From Acinetobacter lwoffii (GTDB taxonomy: Bacteria > Pseudomonadota > Gammaproteobacteria > Pseudomonadales > Moraxellaceae): a stretch of 64,000 nucleotides of DNA. Positions 1 to 7,476 of the stretch are shown here, piece by piece. A program made the translations under genes and the position numbers. The number at the start of each line of letters is the position of its first letter. Position 1 is the stretch's first letter. The notes below the pieces were generated by a model. That model did not search any database, was not told the origin of the DNA, and saw nothing but the letters and a program-made list of their open reading frames with translations. Location: the NCBI RefSeq assembly GCF_029024105.1, contig NZ_CP118963.1, positions 1,984,001 to 2,048,000 on the forward strand. Reading direction: 5' to 3'.

Positions 1-25
1 TCGACTGAATCAGGATCAAATCCTC

Positions 26-1087
26 TCAGGCCAAAAATGCAGCGATGTCTTCCGCTACTGCCCGAGCTGTCCGGGAAACCCCGACCAGCGTGGCCGAAGC
101 AGCACCGGTCCATTCTCCATAGCCCACCAGCCATAAATTTGGTACCTGAACAGAGCGGCCATTCTGAACCGCAATGGTCTGGTCCGGCTGGATAATTCCG
201 AGGCTGCTGAGGTGATTCAGCGCCGCCTTAAATCCTGTACACCAGATCACCACATCCACATGCGCTGTGCTGCCATCTTCCCAAATCACGCCATGTTCTG
301 TAAAAGCTGAAAATGGACGCCTGCTCTGCAAAATGCCTCGCTCACGTGCATCTTTAACTGAATCAATCATGACAATATCACCCAACCCCCCAATGGGCTG
401 CTCAATCTTTCTACCTTCCTGCTGGGCTTTCAGGCGCTCAGTCGCCCTTAAGAACAGGACACGGCCATCGACATCATCTGCCAGAAACTGCGGCGGTGTC
501 TGGGTGATCCAAAGCGTTTCGGCCACCTGAGATACTTCTGCCAAGATTTGTGCACCAGAGTTACCGCCACCCACCACCATGACTTTCTTGGTTTTAAATA
601 ACTCAGCATTTTTATAATCTGCGGAATGCAGTTGTACGCCCTGAAAATGCTCACGGCCGGCATACTCGGGAATAAATGGTTGGCTCCATGTCCCTGTAGC
701 GCTTACCACCGCTTTGGCTTTCCAGGATTGTTCCCCGGCATAAACCTCTAAATACTGGCCCTTACTTTCCACGCGTTCCACACGCACCGGACGAACTACA
801 GGAAAGTGATAGCGCTGCTCATAGGCGGTCAAATAATCGATCACCTCATTGCGGGTCGGATAGGTCTGTTCGGTCGCCGGCATCATCCAGCCTGACAGCG
901 AACTCCAGCTATTCGGGGAGAAAAGGCGCAAGGACTCCCAGGCATGCTGCCAGGCACCTCCAGGCTGAGGCTGATCATCTAGGATGATAAACGGAATGTT
1001 CTTACGCTTTAAGAAATAAGCCGTGGACAAACCGGCCTGTCCACCACCGATGATGATCACATCAACTTCAGCTTGTAATTGAGCCAA
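26..1087 (-). CDS. arsO: ArsO-like flavin monooxygenase of the ars cluster
   Basis: This is a single-component flavin-containing monooxygenase / NAD(P)H-dependent oxidoreductase of the type found as ArsO in arsenic clusters. An N-terminal FAD Rossmann motif GGGQAGLS lies near residues 14-21, a second nucleotide motif GGGNSG near 173-178, and the FMO-like ATGTW at about 130-134. An ATG exists at 1117, but it sits in the U-tract of a terminator hairpin and has no ribosome site. A TTG at 1087 follows a strong GGGGGG seven bases upstream, so I prefer TTG (353 residues). It is last in the ars gene order behind arsH. The family assignment is firm; the substrate (an arsenical) is inferred from context only. 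Confidence 0.8.
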   Translation of the reverse strand: MAQLQAEVDVIIIGGGQAGLSTAYFLKRKNIPFIILDDQPQPGGAWQHAWESLRLFSPNSWSSLSGWMMPATEQTYPTRNEVIDYLTAYEQRYHFPVVRPVRVERVESKGQYLEVYAGEQSWKAKAVVSATGTWSQPFIPEYAGREHFQGVQLHSADYKNAELFKTKKVMVVGGGNSGAQILAEVSQVAETLWITQTPPQFLADDVDGRVLFLRATERLKAQQEGRKIEQPIGGLGDIVMIDSVKDARERGILQSRRPFSAFTEHGVIWEDGSTAHVDVVIWCTGFKAALNHLSSLGIIQPDQTIAVQNGRSVQVPNLWLVGYGEWTGAASATLVGVSRTARAVAEDIAAFLA

Positions 1088-1116
1088 AATATTTCCCCCC
1101 TTCTTTATTGTCATCA

Positions 1117-1148
1117 AATAAAAACCCAGCCTGCTTATCAGACTGGGC
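1117..1148 (-). terminator. Intrinsic terminator after arsH
   Basis: On the minus strand a 9-bp stem (CCCAGTCTG / CAGGCTGGG, one G-U pair) with a 5-base loop is followed by TTTTTATTT. It separates arsH from arsO, so arsO probably depends on read-through or its own promoter. Confidence 0.75.
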
Positions 1149-1164
1149 GTATTTCATAAAATTT

Positions 1165-1221
1165 TCAAGCGTTTAAATTAGCCTTCCATTGCTCAAGATA
1201 CTTTTCAGTCTCTCTGATCAC
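1165..1221 (-). other. Possible 18-residue gene tail between arsH and arsO
   Basis: Minus-strand reading from GTG 1221 to TGA 1165 gives a helical peptide (contains EKYLEQWKANLNA) directly before the terminator. A TAG precedes it in frame, so it is not a full gene. It may be the last codons of a deleted ars-cluster gene. The call rests only on its position against the terminator and its protein-like composition. Confidence 0.2.
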
Positions 1222-1228
1222 CTAGAAT

Positions 1229-1933
1229 TTATAAACTACGCTGATTTACCCGTTTGGAAAGCTCTTCAGCCGATTCCTTGCGTTCCGAATAACGGTTGGT
1301 CAAATAAGCACTTTGCCCACGGGTTAGTAAAGTAAACTTATACAGTTCTTCCATCACATCGACAATCCGGTCATAGAATGCTGATGGCTTCATTCGTCCA
1401 TCTTCTTCAAATTCCAGGAATGCTTTTGGAATTGAAGACTGATTTGGAATCGTGATCATCCGCATCCAACGCCCCAAAACACGCATCTGGTTCAGACTAT
1501 TAAAGGACTGTGATCCCCCACTGACTTGCATCAAGGCAAGGGTTTTTCCCTGAGTGGCACGAATTGCACCCCCTGCCAGAGGAATCCAGTCAATCTGCGA
1601 TTTAAAGATGGAACTCATAGAACCATGGCGTTCCGGTGAACACCACACCATACCTTCAGCCCATGCCAGAAGCTCATGCAGTTCTTTTACTTTTGGATGT
1701 TCAGTATCAGCATCTTCCGGTAAAGGTAGCCCTTTCGGATGGAAGATTTTTACTTCTGCCCCAAAATATTCAAGGATTCGACCAGCTTCAAGAACTGCAA
1801 GGCGACTGTAAGAACGTTCCCGATTAGACCCATAGAGCAGTAAAATCCGAGGAGGATGAGCTAGTTCTTTGGCTTGGACTTTTTCAAAGGTGGGTTGTTC
1901 AATAAGATTTGGATCTACGTTAGGCAGGTTCAT
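1229..1933 (-). CDS. arsH: ArsH, NADPH-dependent FMN reductase / organoarsenical oxidase
   Basis: A flavodoxin-like protein of 234 residues, the usual ArsH length. The FMN phosphate-binding loop GSNRERSYSR is at residues 35-44 and the ArsH-typical SPERHGS at about 99-105, followed by FKSQIDW. ArsH enzymes are known to oxidise trivalent methylated arsenicals and to have NADPH:FMN reductase and quinone reductase activity. The gene starts 5 bases after the acr3 stop, so it belongs to the arsR-arsC-acr3-arsH transcript. The start is supported by GAGG upstream. Confidence 0.93.
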   Translation of the reverse strand: MNLPNVDPNLIEQPTFEKVQAKELAHPPRILLLYGSNRERSYSRLAVLEAGRILEYFGAEVKIFHPKGLPLPEDADTEHPKVKELHELLAWAEGMVWCSPERHGSMSSIFKSQIDWIPLAGGAIRATQGKTLALMQVSGGSQSFNSLNQMRVLGRWMRMITIPNQSSIPKAFLEFEEDGRMKPSAFYDRIVDVMEELYKFTLLTRGQSAYLTNRYSERKESAEELSKRVNQRSL

Positions 1934-1937
1934 CGGA

Positions 1938-2978
1938 TCAAGCCTCTTTAAAATATTTCTTTCTTAGCCACAGTGAAACACTCACTAAAGCAATTAACAC
2001 AGGTACTTCAACCAATGGCCCAATAATCGTGGTAAAAGCAACTGGCGAAGCGATACCAAAAGTTGCAATAGCGACTGCAAGTGATAATTCAAAATTATTT
2101 CCAGCCGCAGTAAATGAGATTGCAGCAGTTTTTGGATAATCATTGCCCATCCATTTACTCATAAAGAAGCTAATAAAGAACATGGCCACAAAGTAAATGA
2201 TTAAAGGAATCGCGATGCGTAAAACTTCCAGTGGAAGACTTACGACATCACCTCCTTTTAAGCTAAACATCGCCAAAATCGTAAACAGCAAAGCCATCAA
2301 ACTCAGCGGGCTGATTTTTGGAATGAACTTGTTTTGATACCATTCTACGCCTTTTTGTTTCACCAAAATTAAGCGCGTTAAGAAACCCAATAAGAACGGA
2401 ATTCCAAGATAAACCAGAACAGCATGGGTAATGGTCCAGAAGCTAAGATTGATCACTTGAGCTTCAATACCAAAATATGGCGGAAGGAAGGTCAGGAATA
2501 ACCAGGCATAGGTACTGAAGAATAAAATCTGGAAAATACTGTTAAACGCCACCAATGCTGCAACATATTGGTTATCACCACAGGCCAGACCATTCCACAC
2601 CAGTACCATGGCGATACATCGAGCTAAACCAATCAGGATCACGCCTGTCATATACTCTGGATAGCTATGCAAAAAAATCACAGCCAACGCAAACATCAGT
2701 ACCGGAGCAATCAACCAGTTTTGAATTAAAGATAGCGTCAGGGTTTTCTTATCCTTAAACACTTGCGGCAAGGTCGCATAATCCACTTTTGCCAGGGGTG
2801 GATACATCATCAGAATCAGACCAATCGCGATTGGAATATTGACTGAATTAATACTGAATTGATCCAGAGCAACCGATGCTTGAGGAAAAAAGTTTCCTAT
2901 GGCGATGCCTAACGCCATGGCAATAAAAATCCAGAGCGTCAGGTTGCGATCTAAAAAGGACATGCGTTTTTCAGACAT
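1938..2978 (-). CDS. acr3: ACR3-family arsenite efflux permease
   Basis: A 346-residue inner-membrane carrier with ten hydrophobic segments, matching the ACR3 (not ArsB) family. The family's essential cysteine is visible in GLARCIAMVLVWN (Cys121), and the late conserved GPLVEVPVL motif is present. It exports arsenite using the proton motive force. It lies 5 bases after the arsC stop and 4 bases before arsH, a tight operon. The N-terminus MSEKRMSFLDRNLT is typical for the family. Confidence 0.95.
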   Translation of the reverse strand: MSEKRMSFLDRNLTLWIFIAMALGIAIGNFFPQASVALDQFSINSVNIPIAIGLILMMYPPLAKVDYATLPQVFKDKKTLTLSLIQNWLIAPVLMFALAVIFLHSYPEYMTGVILIGLARCIAMVLVWNGLACGDNQYVAALVAFNSIFQILFFSTYAWLFLTFLPPYFGIEAQVINLSFWTITHAVLVYLGIPFLLGFLTRLILVKQKGVEWYQNKFIPKISPLSLMALLFTILAMFSLKGGDVVSLPLEVLRIAIPLIIYFVAMFFISFFMSKWMGNDYPKTAAISFTAAGNNFELSLAVAIATFGIASPVAFTTIIGPLVEVPVLIALVSVSLWLRKKYFKEA

Positions 2979-2983
2979 GTGAC

Positions 2984-3457
2984 TTACTCAACATTCGAAA
3001 TTTGATTAATCGCTGCAATCAATTGCGAGCGAGAAAGCTCATTTACGTTAAGTTTAAACAAAGCATCCAGGCGACGATTGATATGTTCAACAGTGCTCAT
3101 AAAGGCTTTCATTTTTTCTTCTTTATCCACCTCTAAATGGGACGGATCAGACAGGCCCCAGTGCGCCTTGATCGCTCCGCCAAGATAAAGAGGACACGCT
3201 TCCTGTGCTGCCGCATCACAGACGGTAATCACCACGTCTAGCTGATACTGTTCACAGGCATCAATGCTTTTGCTGGATAAGCCTTCAGTCGACAAGCCCA
3301 GATTGTGCAGGGTTTCAAGCGTCAAGGGATGCACCTGACCGGAAGGTTTGCTGCCGGCACTGTAAGCGACCCAGCCTTCTGGCGCACGGCTATTGAACAA
3401 CACTTCAGAGAGAATGCTGCGGCAACTGTTCCCCGTACATAAAAACAAAAATTTCAT
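2984..3457 (-). CDS. arsC: Arsenate reductase, thioredoxin-coupled LMW-phosphatase type
   Basis: A 157-residue protein of the low-molecular-weight tyrosine phosphatase fold. The P-loop CTGNSCRS gives Cys7-X5-Arg13, and the two additional redox cysteines used by thioredoxin-linked ArsC are present at about residues 80 and 88 (ITVCDAAAQEAC). A DPSH motif carrying the general acid follows at about residue 103. It reduces arsenate to arsenite for Acr3. It starts 6 bases after arsR stops. This is the second arsenate reductase in the cluster and is unrelated in fold to the one at 3993-4427. Confidence 0.93.
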   Translation of the reverse strand: MKFLFLCTGNSCRSILSEVLFNSRAPEGWVAYSAGSKPSGQVHPLTLETLHNLGLSTEGLSSKSIDACEQYQLDVVITVCDAAAQEACPLYLGGAIKAHWGLSDPSHLEVDKEEKMKAFMSTVEHINRRLDALFKLNVNELSRSQLIAAINQISNVE

Positions 3458-3463
3458 GAAAAC

Positions 3464-3784
3464 TTACTCGCAATGGCTCTGAATCGATAGAGCGGAAGAA
3501 TCAAATAAAACCGGAACCTCACTAGCTTTTAGCACGTCCAGAATTTCAAAACACCAGGCCGGCAATTGCTGATTAATGCTGTAGTACACCCACTGGCTTT
3601 GCCGGCGATCGTTGAGTAAACCACAAGAACGTAACAAGGCCAGATGACGTGAAATTTTCGGCTGGCTTAACTGCAGTTTATCGGTCAGATCACAGACGCA
3701 TTGCTCTTTGTTTTGTGCAATTAGCAGGACAATACTGAGACGTGTTTCATCAGATAAACATTTAAAAAACTGAACGTGGTCCAT
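3464..3784 (-). CDS. arsR: ArsR, arsenic-responsive repressor
   Basis: A winged-helix ArsR/SmtB regulator. The metalloid site CVC (Cys29, Cys31) precedes the recognition helix region LSQPKISRHLALL (39-51). I place the start at 3784 (MDHVQFF, 106 residues), because GGGAG lies six bases upstream. A longer reading starting at 3796 would use that ribosome site as coding sequence. It leads the arsR-arsC-acr3-arsH transcript, and a candidate operator lies just upstream at 3806-3821. Confidence 0.93.
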   Translation of the reverse strand: MDHVQFFKCLSDETRLSIVLLIAQNKEQCVCDLTDKLQLSQPKISRHLALLRSCGLLNDRRQSQWVYYSINQQLPAWCFEILDVLKASEVPVLFDSSALSIQSHCE

Positions 3785-3805
3785 AATTGCTCCCATTTTT
3801 TATGC

Positions 3806-3821
3806 AAATATACACATATCC
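3806..3821. promoter_or_regulatory. Candidate ArsR operator upstream of arsR
   Basis: AAATATACACATATCC matches the perfect dyad upstream of the Grx-type arsC (4466-4481) at 13 of 16 positions. It lies 22 bases before the arsR start, flanked by a CATATATATG palindrome. Binding by ArsR is inferred. Confidence 0.55.
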
Positions 3822-3946
3822 ATATATATGGTAAAGATGACCTGTCAAAAATGATATCCAGATCAGAATATGCCTACCAGAAAGCGCTCGCTTGAACAAT
3901 TTCCCGCTTTTTCCGATATAGATCATCGTCAATGTGTTTTTCAGAT

Positions 3947-3976
3947 AAAAAAGCTCCAATCAAGTTGAAGCTTTTT
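3947..3976 (-). terminator. Intrinsic terminator after Grx-type arsC
   Basis: On the minus strand the stem AAAAAGCTTCAA / TTGGAGCTTTTT has 12 pairs with one G-U, a 5-base loop and a T-run. It ends the arsC transcript before the arsR promoter, so the two units are transcribed separately. Confidence 0.8.
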
Positions 3977-3992
3977 CGCATGGGGGGACACT

Positions 3993-4427
3993 TTATTTTA
4001 CCCGATTGCCCTGTTCATCCACGATGATTTCACCGTCTTCTTTGGCAAAGGCTTTTAATTGTGGCAAAGGCAGAATATCCAGTACCACTTCCGATGGACG
4101 GCATAATCGGGTTCCAAACTCGGTAACCACCAACGGGCGATTGATCAGGATCGGATGTTGCAGCATGGCATCCAGCAGTTTCTCATCGCTCCAGCCGGCA
4201 TCATCCAGATTCAGCTCGGTGTAGGGATCGACATTTTTACGGAGCACTTCACGAACCGTCAAACCGGCATCCCGAATCATGTTGACCAGCTGATCTTTCG
4301 AGGGTGGCGTAAGCAGATATTCGATCACTTCCGGCTCAATTCCCGCATTGCGAATTAACGCCAGCGTATTGCGTGAGGTGCCACAGGCCGGGTTATGATA
4401 AATTTGGACTTTTGGCATTTGATTCAT
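3993..4427 (-). CDS. arsC: Arsenate reductase, glutaredoxin-coupled ArsC type
   Basis: A 144-residue ArsC of the thioredoxin-fold, glutathione/glutaredoxin-dependent family. The nucleophile is Cys15 in HNPACGTSRN, and the family's LRKNVDPY and LINRPLVVTEFGTRLCRP segments are present. It reduces arsenate to arsenite. AGAGGGAAGCTC precedes the ATG. It is a single-gene unit upstream of arsR with its own ArsR-operator-like dyad and terminator. Together with the LMW-type enzyme it gives the cluster two unrelated reductases. Confidence 0.93.
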   Translation of the reverse strand: MNQMPKVQIYHNPACGTSRNTLALIRNAGIEPEVIEYLLTPPSKDQLVNMIRDAGLTVREVLRKNVDPYTELNLDDAGWSDEKLLDAMLQHPILINRPLVVTEFGTRLCRPSEVVLDILPLPQLKAFAKEDGEIIVDEQGNRVK

Positions 4428-4465
4428 GAGCTTCCCTCTTATCGACGAATCATAGCTTTATATAT

Positions 4466-4481
4466 GAATATACGCATATTC
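4466..4481. promoter_or_regulatory. Candidate ArsR operator upstream of arsC
   Basis: GAATATACGCATATTC is a dyad with perfect 6-bp arms and a 4-base centre, 39 bases before the arsC start. Its core recurs before arsR (3806-3821). Known ArsR operators are similar AT-rich imperfect dyads. Confidence 0.6.
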
Positions 4482-4576
4482 GCAATATAAAATATATGTG
4501 CTTTATGAATACAATCTGAGATGGGGACTCCAAAACCATTGGAAACAGTTTTAAAATGAGGCTGTCTTATGTCTAG

Positions 4577-4836
4577 GATACTGGGAGCAGTCCAGTTGAT
4601 CCGGATGCTTATTACGGAGACATGCAATCTGATGACATTATTATGGTTCGTTACGGTGATGATGCTACTTTCAAAAATTAGTTATTGAGACAAATGGAAA
4701 AAGATATCTTCAGGCTCTAAGTCCAGAGTTCAAGCCAAATATTATTGAGTTAAACAACCAATGTATATTTGTAGGTCAGGTAGTTAACTGTATACGCTAT
4801 GTTTATCGAGCGAGAACAAGATTTAGAAAGAATTAA
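4577..4836 (+). pseudogene. S24/LexA-UmuD-like peptidase C-terminal remnant, frameshifted
   Basis: The first frame reads through YYGDMQSDDIIMVRYGDDATFK up to about 4676. Adding one A to the A-tract at 4672-4676 lets translation continue through KKLVIETNGKRYLQALSPEF and then NCIRYVY to a stop at 4834-4836. The combined product matches the C-terminal half of S24 peptidases (LexA, UmuD, phage CI), where the catalytic lysine lies in the TVK(R/K)L segment; the frameshift falls on that lysine. The N-terminal DNA-binding part and the serine region are absent. It is probably a decayed phage-type repressor or UmuD homologue. Seen directly: the two frames and the motif. Inferred: the origin. Confidence 0.6.
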
Positions 4837-4857
4837 CAAAAGCCAATATATTCAGCG

Positions 4858-5208
4858 TTGTCTAAATTGATAAAATCGCCGTTTTCTACAGAAAATTTAA
4901 GATTGTTAAGGATTGAAGTGAATATTCAAAATGATTTACCAGAACTAAGTAATTACAGTGAGTTAAGCAGTAAAGAGCAATTAACTATCCATCAAATCCT
5001 TATTTCGTACGTACGCTCAGATCACCTCTATAATATTATCTTGACCCATAATGTTGAACCTTACGACTTAGTTAAACTTGTAAGTATTAGTTTTGAGAAT
5101 AGAGATGCTGCTATCTGGGTTCATTTTGAAACTATTACAGCTGAGAGACTGACAATGCCTCTCGATTTTATTTCAAGAATAGAAGTATGTAATTACGAAG
5201 TTTTTTAA
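4858..5208 (+). CDS. Hypothetical protein, 116 residues
   Basis: Not recognised. The reading frame opens at a TTG 22 bases after the stop of the S24 remnant; there is no ATG in the first 95 codons and no good ribosome site. The translation has a plausible soluble composition (LRLLRIEVNIQNDLPELSN near residue 13) and ends at a GC-rich hairpin. It may be a complete small gene, or the 3' part of a longer gene truncated with the neighbouring remnant. Base composition is AT-rich, like the rest of this segment. Confidence 0.45.
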   Translation: MSKLIKSPFSTENLRLLRIEVNIQNDLPELSNYSELSSKEQLTIHQILISYVRSDHLYNIILTHNVEPYDLVKLVSISFENRDAAIWVHFETITAERLTMPLDFISRIEVCNYEVF

Positions 5209-5222
5209 GACTAGAATCGAGT

Positions 5223-5241
5223 CCCCCTAGCGGGGGGATTT
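5223..5241 (+). terminator. GC-rich hairpin after the 116-residue ORF
   Basis: CCCCC-TAGCG-GGGGG followed by ATTT lies 15 bases after the stop at 5208. The T-run is weak, so termination is likely but not certain. Confidence 0.45.
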
Positions 5242-5410
5242 ATGTTAAATAAGATCTAAGACAAAATAGAAATACTCCTGGTAACATACATAAGAAGCCA
5301 GCAGCTTTTGCAGCCATATAATTCTTGACCTTTTTATGGGAAATATGTGGTCTAAAAATTATCCCTGTAAAACATCATATAAATCCTATAATTATTAGAA
5401 ACGATGACAT
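5240..5410 (-). pseudogene. Small membrane-protein frame broken by an internal stop
   Basis: From ATG 5410 the minus strand reads MSSFLIIIGFI, then TGA at 5375-5377, then 44 more codons in the same frame (through AAKAAGFLCMLPGVFLFCLR) to TAA 5240. With the stop removed it would be a 56-residue protein with two hydrophobic segments joined by a basic loop (HKKVKNY). A W codon mutated to TGA is the simplest explanation. No family is recognised, and chance cannot be excluded at this length. Confidence 0.3.
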
Positions 5411-5436
5411 GATTTTAATCACTTATTTTTCTAAGT

Positions 5437-5685
5437 TCATATTAAACAATCCGATATGTACGAGTTCTCTTTTATAAGATTCTCTATATAATTCAAAGTT
5501 AAATAACAATAAACTTTATATTTTTTCTTATATGTGAAGCTTATCCCAAAAAATTTAAAGGAAACTATATACCAGCTCTTATAAGATTGTCCCCCCCAAT
5601 GCGTACAATGAAGATAAACTGTTGAATGATTTGGATAAATCACTAAATTAATATAAATATTATTATAATATAAAGGGTTAGACAC
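5437..5685 (-). CDS. Hypothetical small protein, 82 residues
   Basis: Not recognised. The frame starts at GTG 5685, preceded by AAAGGAAAA at good spacing, which is the main argument for it. The product is rich in Tyr, Ile, Lys and Asn, as expected from very AT-rich DNA, with no clear membrane segment or motif (residues such as HCTHWGGQSYKSWY are unusual). It lies in the decayed segment between the S24 remnant and the GGDEF gene. Confidence 0.3.
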   Translation of the reverse strand: MSNPLYYNNIYINLVIYPNHSTVYLHCTHWGGQSYKSWYIVSFKFFGISFTYKKKYKVYCYLTLNYIENLIKENSYISDCLI

Positions 5686-5793
5686 TTTTCCTTTCGACTT
5701 TACAATTTCCTTTCGTTGTTAATAATTAAGATACATTTAAAATGCTTCTTTAGAACTATAATTTTGAAAATTTTTTGGTAGCTTCGATTCATT

Positions 5794-5868
5794 ATGACTT
5801 TTTATATATTTCTAATACTTATGAATATCGCAGCTATAATGGCAGTGATTGCATTTTTTCATAAGTAA
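5794..5868 (+). CDS. Possible 24-residue hydrophobic peptide
   Basis: ATG 5794 to TAA 5868 encodes a single hydrophobic helix (MTFYIFLILMNIAAIMAVIA) ending FFHK, the shape of a small membrane protein. There is no strong ribosome site upstream. It is too short to support on composition alone. Confidence 0.2.
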   Translation: MTFYIFLILMNIAAIMAVIAFFHK

Positions 5869-6067
5869 TAAGAAAATTACATCTTGGTATTTCTAACCGC
5901 AGGCTAATTTTAAATTTCATTATAAAAATAAATTTCTTTAAGTATTATTTTTAGTATAAATTTCACACATTTCTATATAATACCTATTTTAGGCTCCCGT
6001 TTATAAGAATTACTCATATATTGGGTATTTCGCATATATATTCTTACTGTTGCAGTAGGTTCACTTC

Positions 6068-7012
6068 ATGAATAATATTAACTTTAATAACTTTGAAGAA
6101 GCTGGCCAAGCCATTTTAAAATTCTTATCTCAACGCTTTGGCTTCAAATTGTGGATGATTACTCGTACTGAGGGTGACGACTGGATTGTATTATTGAGTG
6201 AAGATAATGGCTATAACGTTAAGCCCGGACAAGTATTTCATTGGGCAGACTCATTCTGCTCACACATGGTACAAAGTAATATGCCTCGTATTGCTCCCTA
6301 TTCACCTGATATTCAAGTTTACGCAGATGCACCTATAAATCACCTAGTCTCAATTAAAGCCTATATCGGCCAACCTCTGTATAAAGAAGATGGCTCTCTT
6401 TTTGGCACTCTATGTGCAATTGATCCCGAACCTCAACCTAAAATTCTTGTTGAAGATGCTCCATTATTCGAGTTGATAGCAAAGGTACTCAGTTATACGA
6501 TTCAAGCTGATATGAAAGCTGCTGAGTACATACGTAAAGCTGAGCGTTTTGAAATAGAAGCAATGTCCGACCCAATGACTGGACTTTTCAACCGTCGTGC
6601 TTGGGATGAGCTTATTATCAAAGAGGAAGAGCGCTGTAAGCGTTATGGTCACCCTACTGCTATTCTTATGATAGACCTTAATGATCTTAAGATCACAAAT
6701 GATACTCTGGGTCATGCTGCAGGTGATGAGCTCATTCAAAGAATGGCTTTAGCTCTCAAAAACACGGTACGTAGTAATGATATTATCGCTCGCTTAGGAG
6801 GTGATGAGTTTGCTGTGATGACCATTGAAACTAACTTAGAGCATGCGAAGAAGCTTGCATCAAGAATTCAAAATACTTTTACAAAAGTTGGAATTAGTGC
6901 TGCAATTGGCTTTGCAATGCGTAATCCAACCTTTGGGTTAGCTGAAGCTATCAAAGAAGCAGATGCAAAGATGTATCAGAATAAAGTTATGGTCAAATCG
7001 AGTAGCCATTAA
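6068..7012 (+). CDS. GAF-GGDEF diguanylate cyclase
   Basis: A 314-residue soluble protein. An N-terminal GAF-type sensor (about 15-160; HWADSFCSHMV, GQPLYKEDGSLFGTLCAID) is joined by a helix to a GGDEF domain (about 168-310) beginning DPMTGLFNRRAW. The active-site GGDEF is intact at 244-248, and a product-inhibition I-site RSND (235-238) sits exactly five residues before it, so synthesis of c-di-GMP with feedback control is expected. No membrane segment. The upstream region is AT-rich, with no obvious operon partner. It stands in a decayed accessory segment but is itself intact. The ligand of the GAF domain is unknown. Confidence 0.9.
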   Translation: MNNINFNNFEEAGQAILKFLSQRFGFKLWMITRTEGDDWIVLLSEDNGYNVKPGQVFHWADSFCSHMVQSNMPRIAPYSPDIQVYADAPINHLVSIKAYIGQPLYKEDGSLFGTLCAIDPEPQPKILVEDAPLFELIAKVLSYTIQADMKAAEYIRKAERFEIEAMSDPMTGLFNRRAWDELIIKEEERCKRYGHPTAILMIDLNDLKITNDTLGHAAGDELIQRMALALKNTVRSNDIIARLGGDEFAVMTIETNLEHAKKLASRIQNTFTKVGISAAIGFAMRNPTFGLAEAIKEADAKMYQNKVMVKSSSH

Positions 7013-7020
7013 TTAAACTA

Positions 7021-7051
7021 CTTACCCGATGCAGTCTTTGTATCTGGTAAG
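7021..7051. repeat. Imperfect 14-bp inverted repeat after the GGDEF gene
   Basis: Arms 7021-7034 and 7038-7051 (CTTACCCGATGCAG / TTGTATCTGGTAAG) pair at 13 of 14 positions counting G-U, around a 3-base loop. No T-run follows, so it is not a classical terminator. It may still protect or end the transcript 9 bases after the GGDEF stop. Confidence 0.45.
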
Positions 7052-7308
7052 GCCTTATCTACAATCTGAAGATGTACTATTGAAATAATTCAATACAACC
7101 GAAAACCCTAGAGATTTTTTTGAAATAAAAACTATTATTTTTCATATCATTAAGAGCTTTAATCCGTTTTAATTCTGCACTTAGCCCTATCAAAATTGCG
7201 ACTTTTCCAACAAAAATCCTGCAGTTTATTCCCAGGTTTTTGATCAAACGGTTAGGATCAACAATTTACTTTTATCATGAAGACTGATTATAAAAATAAT
7301 AAAAGTCC

Positions 7309-7476
7309 ATGCCAAAAAACCTTAAGTTCGCCAGCGAGCGCCGTAGTGACCAACGTAAAAAAGTCATACAAGCCGAAATGCTGCAGGCCCAAACATTTAT
7401 ACAGATCTATCTGCTCTTACCCTTCTTCTTTAAGGCATATCAGCATCAGCAACATCTTACGATGCGCAAACCCTAG
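7309..7476 (+). pseudogene. Unrecognised short coding remnant
   Basis: ATG 7309 to TAG 7474-7476 gives 55 residues rich in charged amino acids (FASERRSDQRKKVIQAEML). After the stop, another frame continues protein-like sequence (YDAQTLEDVI, then after a TAG AVRDKKLTEPTLRI) to about 7540. The pattern of alternating frames and stops suggests a decayed gene of phage or plasmid origin. No family is recognised. Confidence 0.3.

Larger units (their letters stand above)
5209..6067. other. AT-rich gene-poor stretch
   Basis: Apart from the weak small frames listed within it, I see no conserved gene here. The last 130 bases should carry the promoter of the GGDEF gene; TATAAT occurs at about 5976-5981. 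Confidence 0.5.

Noticed and set aside
4439..4627. 62-codon minus-strand frame before arsC
   Set aside because: It overlaps the likely operator and runs antisense to the S24 remnant; no start signal.
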